Source: Aliamphritea hakodatensis
GTDB taxonomy: Bacteria > Pseudomonadota > Gammaproteobacteria > Pseudomonadales > Balneatricaceae
Direction: 5' to 3'
NCBI RefSeq assembly: GCF_024347195.1
Contig: NZ_AP025281.1
Coordinates: forward strand, 4,898,001 to 4,962,000
Length of the DNA stretch: 64,000 nt
The notes under the pieces are model-generated. The model was not told the origin of the DNA and searched no databases. It worked only from the letters and a program-made list of their open reading frames with translations. Positions 15,829 to 24,955 of this stretch are shown here, piece by piece (position 1 is the stretch's first letter; each line of letters begins with the position of its first letter). The translations under genes and the position numbers were made by a program.

Positions 15829-17931
15829 TTACCTGAAATGCCGCTGAAAAAAGCGCATTTTTAACAGGCCCGGCAATAAATACATATCCGCCAGTAAGGC
15901 GATAAAGATAATCACAATGCTGAACAGGCTGATCTCAAAGATAGGCTTAAAATCCGATAACAGGCCAACCGTTAAGGCCAGAATCATGGTCAGGCTGCTG
16001 ATAAATACGGCCGGAATGACATCGGTCCAGAGCCGTTGCAGCGCCGCCGCTTCCGGCTCACTGCGACGGTAACGGCGATATTTAAATAAGATATGCAGGC
16101 TGTCATCCACGATAATGCCGATAATCATGCCCATGACCACCGCACTGCCCAGGGTAATCGCGCCGCCACTGATACCCAGCAATCCATAGGCAAGAATCAG
16201 CGGGGCAAAATTGCAGATAAACACCAGTGTCATCAGCCGCCAGCCCCGGAACATAAAGCCGATAAACAGACTGATCGCAAACAGCGCAACGAGCAACGAT
16301 AACAACATACTGCGGGCGTTACTGATACTCAGATGCGCAAACATCAGATCTGCACTGCCACCGGTATAAATATTCAGGGTACCGGGGTTCTCCTCAACCC
16401 ACTGACGGACCCGGTCATCAAAGGCGATCATCGCCCGGGCGCTTTGCTGGGGCATACGTACCCTCAGCTTGAGCATATGGGTATCCGGGTTATACAACTG
16501 TTCCTCAACCAGCCGCGTCCAGCTGTCCGGCTGTTTCAGTGCGCCACTGCCGGGCACAACTTTCAGCACCTCCGGCTGCGCTTTCAGCCAGCCGGTAAAG
16601 GCATCAAGGGTCTCCAGATCCGCCGGCGCGAACGCCCGCCCTTCCCCGGCGCTGATCACATAGCTGATACCTGACGCCCCGGAAAGCTCCTTATCAATAA
16701 TATTCACCGACTGACGAAAACTGTAATCTTCCGGAAAATATTCATAGACGTTGTCATCCACGGTCAGTTGCGTCAGCCCCCAGCCCCCCAGCAGCAAGAG
16801 TAATACCGCGGCACTCACCACCCGCTTCTGGCCACCGCAGGATAAGCGGGACACATTCAGCCGGGCCATACAGCCGGCAGCCACCTCTGCCGGTGGTGCA
16901 AACCGGCGTAACCCTGCCTGTAACCAGCTGATCGTCAGCAGGTAAGACACACCCAGCCCCACCGCCGCGGCAATCCCGGTTACCATCACTGGCGGAGAAG
17001 GGCTGAACAGCAGTGCGAGAAAGCCCACTGCGGTCGTCAGACAGCTTAAAGTCAGGGGCTTAAGGTTCATCTGAAAACTGTCTTTCACCGCCTGCTCTGC
17101 ACTTTTACCTTCGGCCCGTGCCTGATAAAACGACAGCACGTTATGCATGGCGGTTACCAAACTCAGACCAATGATAATGATCGGCGTAAAGGCATTGATG
17201 GCGGTGACGGAATATCCCATCCAACTGATGGTCCCAAAGGCTGCCAGTGTGGACAGCGTCCCCACCCCCATCAGCATCAGGGGAATGGCGAAACGCCGGA
17301 AACTCCACCATAACAGGCCAAACATAATCCCCAGCAGCACAGGAATAAAATATTTCAGATCATGGCGAACGGTATCGATGTAAGCGTTATTCAGCGCCAT
17401 AGTACCGGACAGATACCCGGCAATATCATCCGAATAAGCAGCATCCACCAGTGCGGTCACCTGGCCGTTGAAGGCCAGAATCTGCCGGGCAGATTTACGG
17501 TTCTGCAACGCCACGTCCAGCACGATCAGGGCGGTACTGCTGTCGGCCGAAATAAAGCTGCCATCGAGCGCGGTGCGGGCCCGGGGGCTGAGGAAGATGT
17601 TCGACTTCAGCTTCAGAGCGGTTAAAAATCCCCGCACCCGGACGACTTCCGGCAAACCTTCCAACTGTTTATGTAAATCCCTGCTCTGACGGTAAAAGCC
17701 GTCTGCTTCCAGCAATGAACCACCATCTTTACGCTGCACCACCACCAGCAAACGCTCTCTGCTGGTAAAATTTTCCTGTAAACGCTGATATTCGGCAAAC
17801 AACGGATCTTTCTGATCAAAATAGGCCAGAAAGCTGGCATTGGTTGTCAGGTGCTGTAACCCGGCAATGGTCAGCAACAGCAGCAGCAACATGGCAAGGT
17901 TCAGATATTTTTGTCCGGAAAAAAGCTGCAT
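15829..17931 (-). CDS. MMPL/RND-family exporter
   Basis: About 700 residues in two similar halves, each with one transmembrane helix, a large periplasmic loop and a five-helix bundle. First half: helix near 12-30, loop to about 200, helices about 205-365; second half mirrors this from about 375 to the end, with the bundle near 550-700. The segment IIGIIVDDSLHILFKYRR in the last bundle holds the Asp pair typical of proton-driven RND/MMPL proteins. I prefer the ATG at 17931, with GGAG upstream; the frame is open to 18012 but lacks a ribosome binding site there. MMPL proteins export lipids or polyketide-like products; coupling to a ketosynthase fits export of its product. Confidence 0.85.
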   Translation of the reverse strand: MQLFSGQKYLNLAMLLLLLLTIAGLQHLTTNASFLAYFDQKDPLFAEYQRLQENFTSRERLLVVVQRKDGGSLLEADGFYRQSRDLHKQLEGLPEVVRVRGFLTALKLKSNIFLSPRARTALDGSFISADSSTALIVLDVALQNRKSARQILAFNGQVTALVDAAYSDDIAGYLSGTMALNNAYIDTVRHDLKYFIPVLLGIMFGLLWWSFRRFAIPLMLMGVGTLSTLAAFGTISWMGYSVTAINAFTPIIIIGLSLVTAMHNVLSFYQARAEGKSAEQAVKDSFQMNLKPLTLSCLTTAVGFLALLFSPSPPVMVTGIAAAVGLGVSYLLTISWLQAGLRRFAPPAEVAAGCMARLNVSRLSCGGQKRVVSAAVLLLLLGGWGLTQLTVDDNVYEYFPEDYSFRQSVNIIDKELSGASGISYVISAGEGRAFAPADLETLDAFTGWLKAQPEVLKVVPGSGALKQPDSWTRLVEEQLYNPDTHMLKLRVRMPQQSARAMIAFDDRVRQWVEENPGTLNIYTGGSADLMFAHLSISNARSMLLSLLVALFAISLFIGFMFRGWRLMTLVFICNFAPLILAYGLLGISGGAITLGSAVVMGMIIGIIVDDSLHILFKYRRYRRSEPEAAALQRLWTDVIPAVFISSLTMILALTVGLLSDFKPIFEISLFSIVIIFIALLADMYLLPGLLKMRFFQRHFR

Positions 17932-18074
17932 CAGCAGTGGCTCCACATTTAATGACGCACAATTCAGTTTGTTTTCACGTTGGAACGGCAAGCTGTAAAT
18001 CCGTTCATTCATCAGATAGCAGGTAGATTAGCCTTAGTCTGCCTGACTGTGACATACAGACAGAGGATAAAACC

Positions 18075-18554
18075 ATGTTCATTCACCGACTCACAACAGG
18101 TTTTGGCCAGTACTGGCGGATCCTGACAGTTATTTTCTTTGCATCCGTACTGTCAGCCTGCACCAGTCTGGCTGATCAGCCAGTTTATCAAAACGAAGCA
18201 GGCGCCCTTGAGGGCCATGATCCGGTAGCCTATTTCACCGAAGGTAAGCCTGTTAAAGGCTCAGCAGCTTTCGCCAGCCAGCGTGACGGCACCACCTGGT
18301 ATTTTTCCAGCGCAGAAAACAAAGCCCTGTTTGACGGCAACCCGGAAAAGTATTCACCACAGTACGGTGGCTACTGCGCCCAGGCAATGGCCCACGGTTT
18401 AGTGGTTTCTTCCGATCCGGCCGCTTTCACCATTAAAGATGACAAACTGTTCCTGAATTACAGCCTGGGTGTTCGCCAGACATGGCTGGAAAATGTCGAT
18501 GCAAACATCAAAAGCGCCGACCGGGAATGGCAGAAGAAAACCGCCAATCCATAA
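18075..18554 (+). CDS. YHS-domain lipoprotein
   Basis: 159 residues with a lipoprotein-type leader (lipobox LSAC, Cys near 29) and a YHS domain: ALEGHDPVAYFTEGKPVKG, WYFSSAENKALFDGNPEKY and YGGYCAQAMAHG. YHS domains are small folds often tied to metals; stand-alone secreted forms of this kind are common in marine proteobacteria and of unknown role. It is divergent from the MMPL gene and ends at a bidirectional terminator shared with rpiA. Confidence 0.85.
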   Translation: MFIHRLTTGFGQYWRILTVIFFASVLSACTSLADQPVYQNEAGALEGHDPVAYFTEGKPVKGSAAFASQRDGTTWYFSSAENKALFDGNPEKYSPQYGGYCAQAMAHGLVVSSDPAAFTIKDDKLFLNYSLGVRQTWLENVDANIKSADREWQKKTANP

Positions 18555-18576
18555 TTAAGGCAAGCAAACAGCAGAC

Positions 18577-18609
18577 AAAAAAAAGCCGTTGCTGAGCAAC
18601 GGCTTTTTT
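18577..18609. terminator. Bidirectional terminator between the YHS gene and rpiA
   Basis: A GCCGTTGC/GCAACGGC stem is flanked by eight A on the left and a T-run on the right, so it serves both convergent genes. Confidence 0.9.
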
Positions 18610-18620
18610 ATTTTGGGCTG

Positions 18621-19292
18621 TCAGGCTGTGATTTCCACCACGCCTTCCGGCGTTCCCATCAGAACGATATCCGCACCGCGCTGGGCAAACAGACCGTTGG
18701 TCACCACACCGACGATGTTATTCAGATGGTTTTCCAGCTCTTTCGGCTGTTCGATTTCCAGACCATGTAAGTCCAGAATGATGTTACCGTTATCGGTGAC
18801 AAAACCATCCCGGTACACCGGCTGACAATCCAGTTTCACCAGTTCACGGGCAACCTGGGAACGGGCCATCGGAATCACTTCAACCGGCAGCGGAAATGCC
18901 CCCAGCAGGTCAACCTGCTTGCTGGCATCCACAATGCAGACGAATTCCTTCGCCACCGCGGCAACAATCTTCTCACGGGTCAGTGCACCGCCGCCGCCTT
19001 TTACCAGGTTCATCCGGCTGTCGAATTCATCAGCACCGTCGACGTACACTTCCATCTGATCAACCGCGTTCATGTCATATACGGTAATTCCGTGACCTTT
19101 AAGGCGCTCAGCAGTCGCTTCTGAACTGGCCACGGCACCGTCAAACAGATGCTTAATTTTCGCCAGTTCATCAATGAAGAAATTGGCAGTGGAGCCGGTA
19201 CCGACCCCAACAATGGAATCCTGACCCAGCTTACCCTGAATATGTGCCACAGCTGCCTGTGCCACTGCTAATTTCATTTCGTCTTGTGTCAT
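18621..19292 (-). CDS. rpiA: Ribose-5-phosphate isomerase A
   Basis: 223 residues, standard for RpiA. Motifs are VGVGTGSTANFFIDEL (phosphate and substrate loop, about 27-42), YVDGADEFDSRMNLVKGGGGALTREKI (about 81-107, with the catalytic Asp and the Glu of the TREKI segment) and the C-terminal GVVTNGLFAQRGADIVLMG. It interconverts ribose 5-phosphate and ribulose 5-phosphate in the pentose phosphate pathway. It lies divergent from ilvA, an arrangement also found in related gammaproteobacteria. Confidence 0.97.
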   Translation of the reverse strand: MTQDEMKLAVAQAAVAHIQGKLGQDSIVGVGTGSTANFFIDELAKIKHLFDGAVASSEATAERLKGHGITVYDMNAVDQMEVYVDGADEFDSRMNLVKGGGGALTREKIVAAVAKEFVCIVDASKQVDLLGAFPLPVEVIPMARSQVARELVKLDCQPVYRDGFVTDNGNIILDLHGLEIEQPKELENHLNNIVGVVTNGLFAQRGADIVLMGTPEGVVEITA

Positions 19293-19516
19293 GCCTGCTA
19301 CCCGTCAGAATGAGAAATAATTGTGCGAATTATACGCAGCATTGACGACCGATGTAACAGTCAGGCCCTGCCGGATAAAACTATACTGAAAAGACGCTAA
19401 ACTGCAGGCTTCCCTAGACGCCATGGCCGGTAACTTGTAGCATTTGCCCCCTTAAACCGAAGAAAGTACCGGATTTTGCCTGCAAAATTCAGGCACCCGC
19501 AAAAAAGAACTGAATC

Positions 19517-21034
19517 ATGCCCGACCGTTATATAAAGAAAATCCTCGAAGCCCGCGTCTATGATGTGGCTGTTGAGACACCTCTGGATGAAGCCCGCGGC
19601 TTGTCCGAACGCCTGAATAACCGTGTTTTACTGAAACGTGAAGATGAACAGCCGGTGTTCTCTTTCAAGATTCGCGGTGCCTATAACAAGATGATTCAGC
19701 TCAGCGAAGCAGAACGCCAGCGCGGGGTCATTGCCGCCTCTGCCGGTAACCATGCTCAGGGGCTGGCCATGGCGGCCCAGAAGCTGGGAGTGGACGCCAC
19801 CATAGTAATGCCGAAAACCACCCCGGAAGTGAAGGTTAACAACGTGCGCCGCTATGGCGGAAACGTGATCCTCCACGGCGACGCATTTGACGCGGCGAAC
19901 ATCCATGCCAAGGCCCTGGTGGAAGAGCGCGGCCTGACCTACGTGCATCCCTTTGATGATCCGGATGTTATCGCCGGCCAGGGCACGGTAGCCATGGAAT
20001 TACTGCGTCAGGAATCCGGCCCGATTAACGCGATTTTTGTGCCGGTTGGCGGCGGCGGTCTGCTGGCCGGTGTATCCGCCTATGTGAAATACCTGCGCCC
20101 GGATACCAAAGTGATCGGTGTCGAATCCAGCGAATCTGCCAGCATGCATGCGGCGCTGGCTGCCGGCGAACGGGTCACCCTGGATCAGGTGGGTATCTTC
20201 GCCGACGGCGTCGCCGTTGCTCAGGTTGGCCAGTACACCTTCGAAGTGGCACAGAAATATGTCGATGAAGTCATTACCGTCAGCATTGATGAAATCTGTG
20301 CCGCCGTGAAAGACATCTATGACGATACCCGCTCGATCTGCGAACCGTCCGGCGCACTGGCCGTGGCAGGTATGAAAAAGTTTGTCGAACGGGAACAGTG
20401 TACCGACAGCACCATGATCGCCATTTCATCCGGTGCCAACGTAAACTTTGACCGCCTGCGCCACATCGCTGAACGTTCCGAACTGGGTGAAAACCGCGAA
20501 GCGATTATTGCGGTGAAAATCCCGGAACGCCCGGGCAGCTTCAAGCAGTTCTGCAGTGATCTGGGCAAACGCAATATCACCGAATTCAACTACCGCTATG
20601 CCAACGATGAAGACGCGCAGATCTTCGTCGGCGTACAGCTGACCCCCGGGCCGGACGCCCGCAGCGAACTGCTCAGCGATCTGAAAGGCAGCGATTACAA
20701 AGTGATCGACCTGTCTGATAACGAAATGGCCAAACTCCATGTCCGCTACATGGTGGGTGGGCGGGCGCCTGAGTCAGTGGATAATGAAATCCTGTACCGC
20801 TTTGAATTTCCGGAGCGCCCCGGTGCCCTGATGAACTTCCTCAGCAAGCTTGGCGGCCGCTGGAACATTTCTATGTTCCACTACCGTAACCACGGCGCGG
20901 CTTACGGCCGGGTATTAGTGGGTCTGCAGGTGCCTGCTGACGAGCACGATAAAGTCTCTGAGTTCCTGGATGACATTGGTTATAACTACTGGGAAGAAAC
21001 CGACAATCCGGCCTATAAACTGTTCTTAGGCTGA
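19517..21034 (+). CDS. ilvA: Threonine ammonia-lyase, biosynthetic
   Basis: 505 residues, the long biosynthetic form. The PLP lysine lies in KREDEQPVFSFKIRGAYNKM (about 40-60, Lys in SFKIRG), the phosphate-binding glycine loop is VGGGGLLAGVSAYVK (about 176-190), and two ACT-like regulatory domains fill the C-terminal third (about 325-505; ERPGSFKQF and ERPGALMNF mark each). It converts threonine to 2-oxobutanoate, the first step to isoleucine, normally inhibited by isoleucine. The 224-bp upstream gap has an inverted repeat TGCCTG/CAGGCA near 19477-19495 but no readable leader peptide. Confidence 0.97.
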   Translation: MPDRYIKKILEARVYDVAVETPLDEARGLSERLNNRVLLKREDEQPVFSFKIRGAYNKMIQLSEAERQRGVIAASAGNHAQGLAMAAQKLGVDATIVMPKTTPEVKVNNVRRYGGNVILHGDAFDAANIHAKALVEERGLTYVHPFDDPDVIAGQGTVAMELLRQESGPINAIFVPVGGGGLLAGVSAYVKYLRPDTKVIGVESSESASMHAALAAGERVTLDQVGIFADGVAVAQVGQYTFEVAQKYVDEVITVSIDEICAAVKDIYDDTRSICEPSGALAVAGMKKFVEREQCTDSTMIAISSGANVNFDRLRHIAERSELGENREAIIAVKIPERPGSFKQFCSDLGKRNITEFNYRYANDEDAQIFVGVQLTPGPDARSELLSDLKGSDYKVIDLSDNEMAKLHVRYMVGGRAPESVDNEILYRFEFPERPGALMNFLSKLGGRWNISMFHYRNHGAAYGRVLVGLQVPADEHDKVSEFLDDIGYNYWEETDNPAYKLFLG

Positions 21035-21050
21035 ATTAAAAAGCTGAAAC

Positions 21051-21079
21051 AAAAAAGGCGACCATCCGGTCGCCTTTTT
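21051..21079. terminator. Bidirectional terminator after ilvA
   Basis: GGCGACC and GGTCGCC form a stem with an A-run before and a T-run after it, suited to both ilvA and the convergent membrane-protein gene. Confidence 0.9.
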
Positions 21080-21091
21080 AATCACTGTGTT

Positions 21092-21592
21092 TCAGGGCAT
21101 TTCCGGAGAATGCCGGAACCCTTCGCCAAAGAAAGCCTGCCAGACAAAGGCCATGATACTCACCAGCCCCCAGGCCAGACCGAACACCACACCGATATCC
21201 ACAATGCCCCGCCAGGGCTGATCCAGCAGGTGCACCAGCTGTACCATCACCAGAATCCCCGCCAGCAGGCAGTAAGTAACAATCATCCTGCGACGGCGAA
21301 TATCAAAAAAACCCATACAGAACAGCGGTGCCAGAATCAGGCGCACCGGGGTGACGTTATCTTTAAGGAAGAGTAACCGGGCAGCGACCCGCGGCGAATA
21401 TGCCTGCTGGAATCCCCGGTAGCCCTCAAATACGCCCATAAATGCAACGCATGTTGCCAGCCCCAGCCAGTGATACCAGTCCAGCGGATAGGCAAAACTT
21501 TCCAGGCCAATTGCCCCTAACCGGACAATGGCGTTTCCGAGAATGAATGTCAGCCCTAAAAAACCCCAGCTAACCGCGATGAATCCCAACAC
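21092..21592 (-). CDS. Membrane protein of unknown function
   Basis: 166 residues with four to five predicted transmembrane segments (about 2-25, 42-58, 80-98, 104-122 and 130-152). A cytoplasmic patch FFDIRRRRMIV follows the third. I do not recognise a family. It is convergent with ilvA and stands alone. Codon use and composition are like its neighbours, so it seems a genuine native gene. Confidence 0.65.
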   Translation of the reverse strand: MLGFIAVSWGFLGLTFILGNAIVRLGAIGLESFAYPLDWYHWLGLATCVAFMGVFEGYRGFQQAYSPRVAARLLFLKDNVTPVRLILAPLFCMGFFDIRRRRMIVTYCLLAGILVMVQLVHLLDQPWRGIVDIGVVFGLAWGLVSIMAFVWQAFFGEGFRHSPEMP

Positions 21593-21698
21593 AGGCTATC
21601 CCTGTTCAAAACTGCAAAGCGGCAATTATAGAGCATCCCCCTGAAGAGACGAAAGATCTGGATCAAACCGTTAACAGACAACCGTTAAATCCTTGCTT

Positions 21699-21732
21699 AA
21701 AAAAACCTGGATGACGAGGGAGGCCACCCAGG
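21699..21732 (-). terminator. Terminator of the fap operon
   Basis: On the minus strand CCTGGGTGG pairs with TCATCCAGG (two G-U pairs) and is followed by seven T, 9 bp after the fapF stop. Confidence 0.75.
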
Positions 21733-21741
21733 CGCTCTGCA

Positions 21742-22995
21742 TCAGAAGCGGAATGGGAACCTCATTGACAGAGCAAAATCGGGCGCATCCGGCGTTAAAC
21801 CTATACCCAGAGACGTGGACATAGATAATTTATCACTCAGCGCATAAGTAACCCCTACCGAGAAGGTTGCAGCATTACCGTCACTGCCAATTACTTCCTG
21901 TTTGGAAGCACCATCCAGCTGGGTTTCACTTTCCTGACTGATCCGCTGCGACAGGGACATACTCATGCTGGTACGTTCATTCAGCGCAAATGCCATACCG
22001 ACACCGTAGTGTATTGAGTCCCCCAGCTTTACCTTACCCGGCTGATTACCGACAGCGGCACTGATATCTCCAAAACTTTCTTCAAAGTGATGGGTATAAC
22101 CAATATTGGCAAATAAGATTGCCGGATCGGTGGTTTTTACAAATGAGAAACCGGTTGTCAGGCTGTATAAACCACTCCCGGTGGGTAATTCTTTAGGGAA
22201 GGTCAGATCATCGCCATTCGCGGCGGTTTTAGTAATGGTAGGTGTGCCGTACGGATCGGTACCGGTGGGAATTTTTAAACTCAGATTCCAGACGATATCC
22301 GGCCGGTCATCGGTCTCTTTATATAACTGATACGCCGATAACAGGGTTATATCACCCAGCCCGCTTTCACTGACCTCTGATTCAACACCGCCGCTGACAT
22401 TTCGCTGGAAGTTAGTATTCCGGTACACCCACGGAATCGTCATCCCTACCTGCCAGCGATCGGTTACGTTATACCGCCCGGTAACATCAAAGGTGAATAT
22501 ATCAGCCTTCACATCATCCACGGCAATATCGCCAAGGAAGATAGCATCCAGTGCCAGGAAGCCTTCAAGTACCAGATCTTTACGGTCGTAATGGCTGTAA
22601 TTGAACCCTGCCTCAAGTGTGAACTTATCACTGAAGAGTGCATGCTCTTCCTGCAAAACGTTTTCTACGCTGGAACTGGGACTCGCTGACTTCTTCACTT
22701 CTTCTTTTTCAGTCGCAGCAGTCTGTTGTCCTGCCTGCTGCCCCTGTTGCCGGGCGGGTGCCACTTGCGGATCACTTTCCAGCTGCAGCAGGCGTCCTTC
22801 CATCTTCCGCAGCATCTCAGCCTGGCTCTTGTTAATAAGTTGCAACTGTTTAATTTCATAGCGCAGTTGATCTGCCTCACTGGCAGTCATTGCTTCACCA
22901 TTTTCAGCAATTACACAGGTTGAAACGGACATCCCCAACGCGATGCAGACTGCAACGGTACAACGACGAAGACGAAAATAGACTAACTTTTCCAT
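21742..22995 (-). CDS. fapF: FapF-like outer-membrane amyloid secretion channel
   Basis: 417 residues. After a signal peptide (about 1-30) comes a coiled coil (about 38-75, DQLRYEIKQLQLINKSQAEMLRKMEGRLLQLE), a Gln/Ala/Ser-rich linker (about 76-115), and a beta-barrel domain (about 120-417) of alternating strands ending in Phe, as for outer-membrane proteins. This is the FapF layout: in Pseudomonas a trimeric 12-strand barrel with N-terminal coiled coils exports FapB and FapC. It is the last gene of six in the same order as the Pseudomonas fap operon. A 217-bp gap with hairpins (for example 23012-23046) separates it from fapE. Confidence 0.85.
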   Translation of the reverse strand: MEKLVYFRLRRCTVAVCIALGMSVSTCVIAENGEAMTASEADQLRYEIKQLQLINKSQAEMLRKMEGRLLQLESDPQVAPARQQGQQAGQQTAATEKEEVKKSASPSSSVENVLQEEHALFSDKFTLEAGFNYSHYDRKDLVLEGFLALDAIFLGDIAVDDVKADIFTFDVTGRYNVTDRWQVGMTIPWVYRNTNFQRNVSGGVESEVSESGLGDITLLSAYQLYKETDDRPDIVWNLSLKIPTGTDPYGTPTITKTAANGDDLTFPKELPTGSGLYSLTTGFSFVKTTDPAILFANIGYTHHFEESFGDISAAVGNQPGKVKLGDSIHYGVGMAFALNERTSMSMSLSQRISQESETQLDGASKQEVIGSDGNAATFSVGVTYALSDKLSMSTSLGIGLTPDAPDFALSMRFPFRF

Positions 22996-23011
22996 GGTGT
23001 TTCCCTCTTTC

Positions 23012-23046
23012 TTCAGTCATGTCAGAGACCAATGGTTCTGACTGAA
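23012..23046 (-). other. Hairpin in the fapE-fapF gap
   Basis: TTCAGTCA and TGACTGAA form an 8-bp stem near the start of fapF. It has no T-run on the minus strand, so it more likely affects mRNA stability or processing than termination. Confidence 0.35.
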
Positions 23047-23212
23047 AGCGAGACACTGCCTGCACACACTCGATTTTCAGCAGCATGAAACCCCATCCAC
23101 TGCTGCATTCCCCACCGGCTTAACCGGTCAGCTGTGTTCGCCTGTTTTTATTGTTTCCCTGTCTGGCAAATATTGCCGTGCCTGAAGCACAGCAATACCT
23201 GTCAGGCATGCT

Positions 23213-24004
23213 TTATAACCCCCTCAGATTATTCAGTGCTCTGTGGAAATTTCTGGAGGCTCCGGATAAGTTTCCGGAAGGTGCCAGCTGAACATTTAAA
23301 CCTATACGGTTAAATATCTGGTTTAAGTTGCTGTTTAGCTGAGTACTTTGAAGGATGTTCCCCGCAGACAGGATCTGCCGGCGGGATATACGCTGAGCGA
23401 CGGTGCCGACATCCGGCACGTCTACCTGATAACCGATTCCTGCGCCATTCGCCTGAACCTGAGTGGTCACCCCTTCATCATTGGCAAAGCTCTCCCGGCC
23501 TGCACCGACCTGTACCAGATCAGGCCCGCGTAACTGAGGTGTTCCGGACGCATCTGTCACCGTCCATTCCACATTATTGTGAACCCCGTTATTGTCCCCT
23601 GCGACCTGAATGTTCTGCACAACCCCCGCAATATCATCTAACGCTCCGTTATCCGATACGCCACTGAGAACCTGATTACCTGCACCGGTACTGGCTACCC
23701 CCAGATCACGGGTACGGTAAATGGTTATATTCGGACGGAATCCCCGCCCGGAAAAGCTGATATCCATATGCAACTCCATGCTGAAATCCTGTCCGGCACG
23801 GTGCCAGTCGGTCGCCATCACGACGCCAAAGAAACTGACGTCACGGCCATCAACAAAACGTCCCCGCATGTCTGCTAGTACAGCATCCGGTACATCATCC
23901 CCTTCCAGACCAAAAGGTCCGGCTACAGCAGTTGGAGCCAGTAACCACACACTAGTGGCGAGAGCTCCAGGTATTACTTTTTTCAACCATCTCATACCTT
24001 TCAT
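23213..24004 (-). CDS. fapE: FapE-like protein of the functional amyloid system
   Basis: 263 residues with a signal peptide (about 1-28, ending TAVAG). The mature N-terminus has VPDAVLADMRG (38-48), which resembles the LSDEHLAGMRG of the FapA-like protein. The rest is beta-rich, with a Gln/Asn-rich C-terminal part (about 195-263) reminiscent of amyloid subunits. FapE in Pseudomonas is a minor fibril component. No cysteine is present. It stands between fapD and fapF, 27 bp after fapD, with GGAGGAGA before its start. The name rests largely on position and overall features. Confidence 0.7.
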   Translation of the reverse strand: MKGMRWLKKVIPGALATSVWLLAPTAVAGPFGLEGDDVPDAVLADMRGRFVDGRDVSFFGVVMATDWHRAGQDFSMELHMDISFSGRGFRPNITIYRTRDLGVASTGAGNQVLSGVSDNGALDDIAGVVQNIQVAGDNNGVHNNVEWTVTDASGTPQLRGPDLVQVGAGRESFANDEGVTTQVQANGAGIGYQVDVPDVGTVAQRISRRQILSAGNILQSTQLNSNLNQIFNRIGLNVQLAPSGNLSGASRNFHRALNNLRGL

Positions 24005-24031
24005 GATGGTATCTCCTCCCGAAACGGGCGG

Positions 24032-24772
24032 TTAAAACAGCTCCGCATGGGTAAACCCATGCTCTAACAGCTGTGCATCACTCAGTGGCGCAAATACATT
24101 CACCAGACTTCTGGCGGTAAGCGGTGGCGGTGGATTCAGCAACACACTGTTACGGTCAAATCCTTTACCGATAACAGCAAATACCACACCGTTCCAACTG
24201 GAAACGAACTCGTCTTTAGGCATAATTTTATTCCCGAGGGCCGGGTCTGCGATGTAAACCAGATCATCAGTGGTTTTTTTCAGCACAACAAAATGCTTAT
24301 AGCCTTTAAGGTCGAGCAGCACGATCGTGGGTATCTGAATATCTTTGAGCTTATCAGCACCAACCTGATAACCCCGTCCCCGCATACCAATCTGTTCCAC
24401 GTAATGCTTTATATTTAATAAGGAAAAGCCCTGTTCCCGAACCAGTTCAATATCACTGACTGCAAACAAACCATCCAGCATATCCTGCTCGGTAACCTTC
24501 AGTCCGTAAGCAAAGCGCATAACGGTTGCCAGTGATGCCGCACCACAACTGAAATCCGTCTGCTGACGGATAAGGTGATGGAAGCGTTTCTCACGCATAC
24601 TTAACACACGTTTATTAATGGTTGTGTGCTGAGGCACTACAGCACTGAACTGTATGCTTGCCGCCTGAACCTGGAAGGTTGTTAACCATGCAACACTCAG
24701 CACCGCAGCCAGCAAACAGCCGGGCAGCCAAGTGTGGAATTTAGAGGATGGTCGTTCTGCAAAACTGGGCAT
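24032..24772 (-). CDS. fapD: FapD-like periplasmic C39 cysteine peptidase
   Basis: I start at 24772 because AGGAG lies 6 bp upstream and gives MPSFAERPSSKFHTW; the open frame to 24826 would put the ribosome binding site inside the gene. The 246-residue protein has an N-terminal anchor or signal (about 14-38), then a C39 peptidase domain with the catalytic Cys in QTDFSCGAASLATVMRFA and the His and Asp in KHFVVLKK and YIADPALG. The triad looks intact. C39 peptidases cut after double-glycine-type leaders; in fap operons FapD is needed for fibril export. Its C-terminus carries LSDAQLLEHG, similar to the motifs of FapA and FapE here. Confidence 0.85.
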   Translation of the reverse strand: MPSFAERPSSKFHTWLPGCLLAAVLSVAWLTTFQVQAASIQFSAVVPQHTTINKRVLSMREKRFHHLIRQQTDFSCGAASLATVMRFAYGLKVTEQDMLDGLFAVSDIELVREQGFSLLNIKHYVEQIGMRGRGYQVGADKLKDIQIPTIVLLDLKGYKHFVVLKKTTDDLVYIADPALGNKIMPKDEFVSSWNGVVFAVIGKGFDRNSVLLNPPPPLTARSLVNVFAPLSDAQLLEHGFTHAELF

Positions 24773-24846
24773 ATCCATCTCCTGGGAAGGTTTCCGGACC
24801 CCGGGGATAATTCCTGCCTTATCCACTTCCGGAAACCTTGCAGATC

Positions 24847-24875
24847 CGGGTGGTTACCATCCTGATAACCACCCG
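24847..24875 (-). other. Strong hairpin between fapC and fapD
   Basis: CGGGTGGTTA and TAACCACCCG form a perfect 10-bp stem with a 9-nt loop. No T-run follows on the minus strand. It likely stabilises the upstream fapABC message or limits read-through, keeping the fibril subunit in excess over the peptidase and channel. Confidence 0.5.
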
Positions 24876-24955
24876 AAGACTTACCAATCAACACGTTATG
24901 CTATTACCGGAATCCTTATCTGAATGCATACGCTGTAAGGCTCTGAAGCAGTGAA

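Noticed and set aside
14001..17931. Calling the KAS III-like gene housekeeping fabH
   Set aside because: It is not near plsX, fabD or acpP, the sequence is strongly diverged, and it ends an exporter operon.
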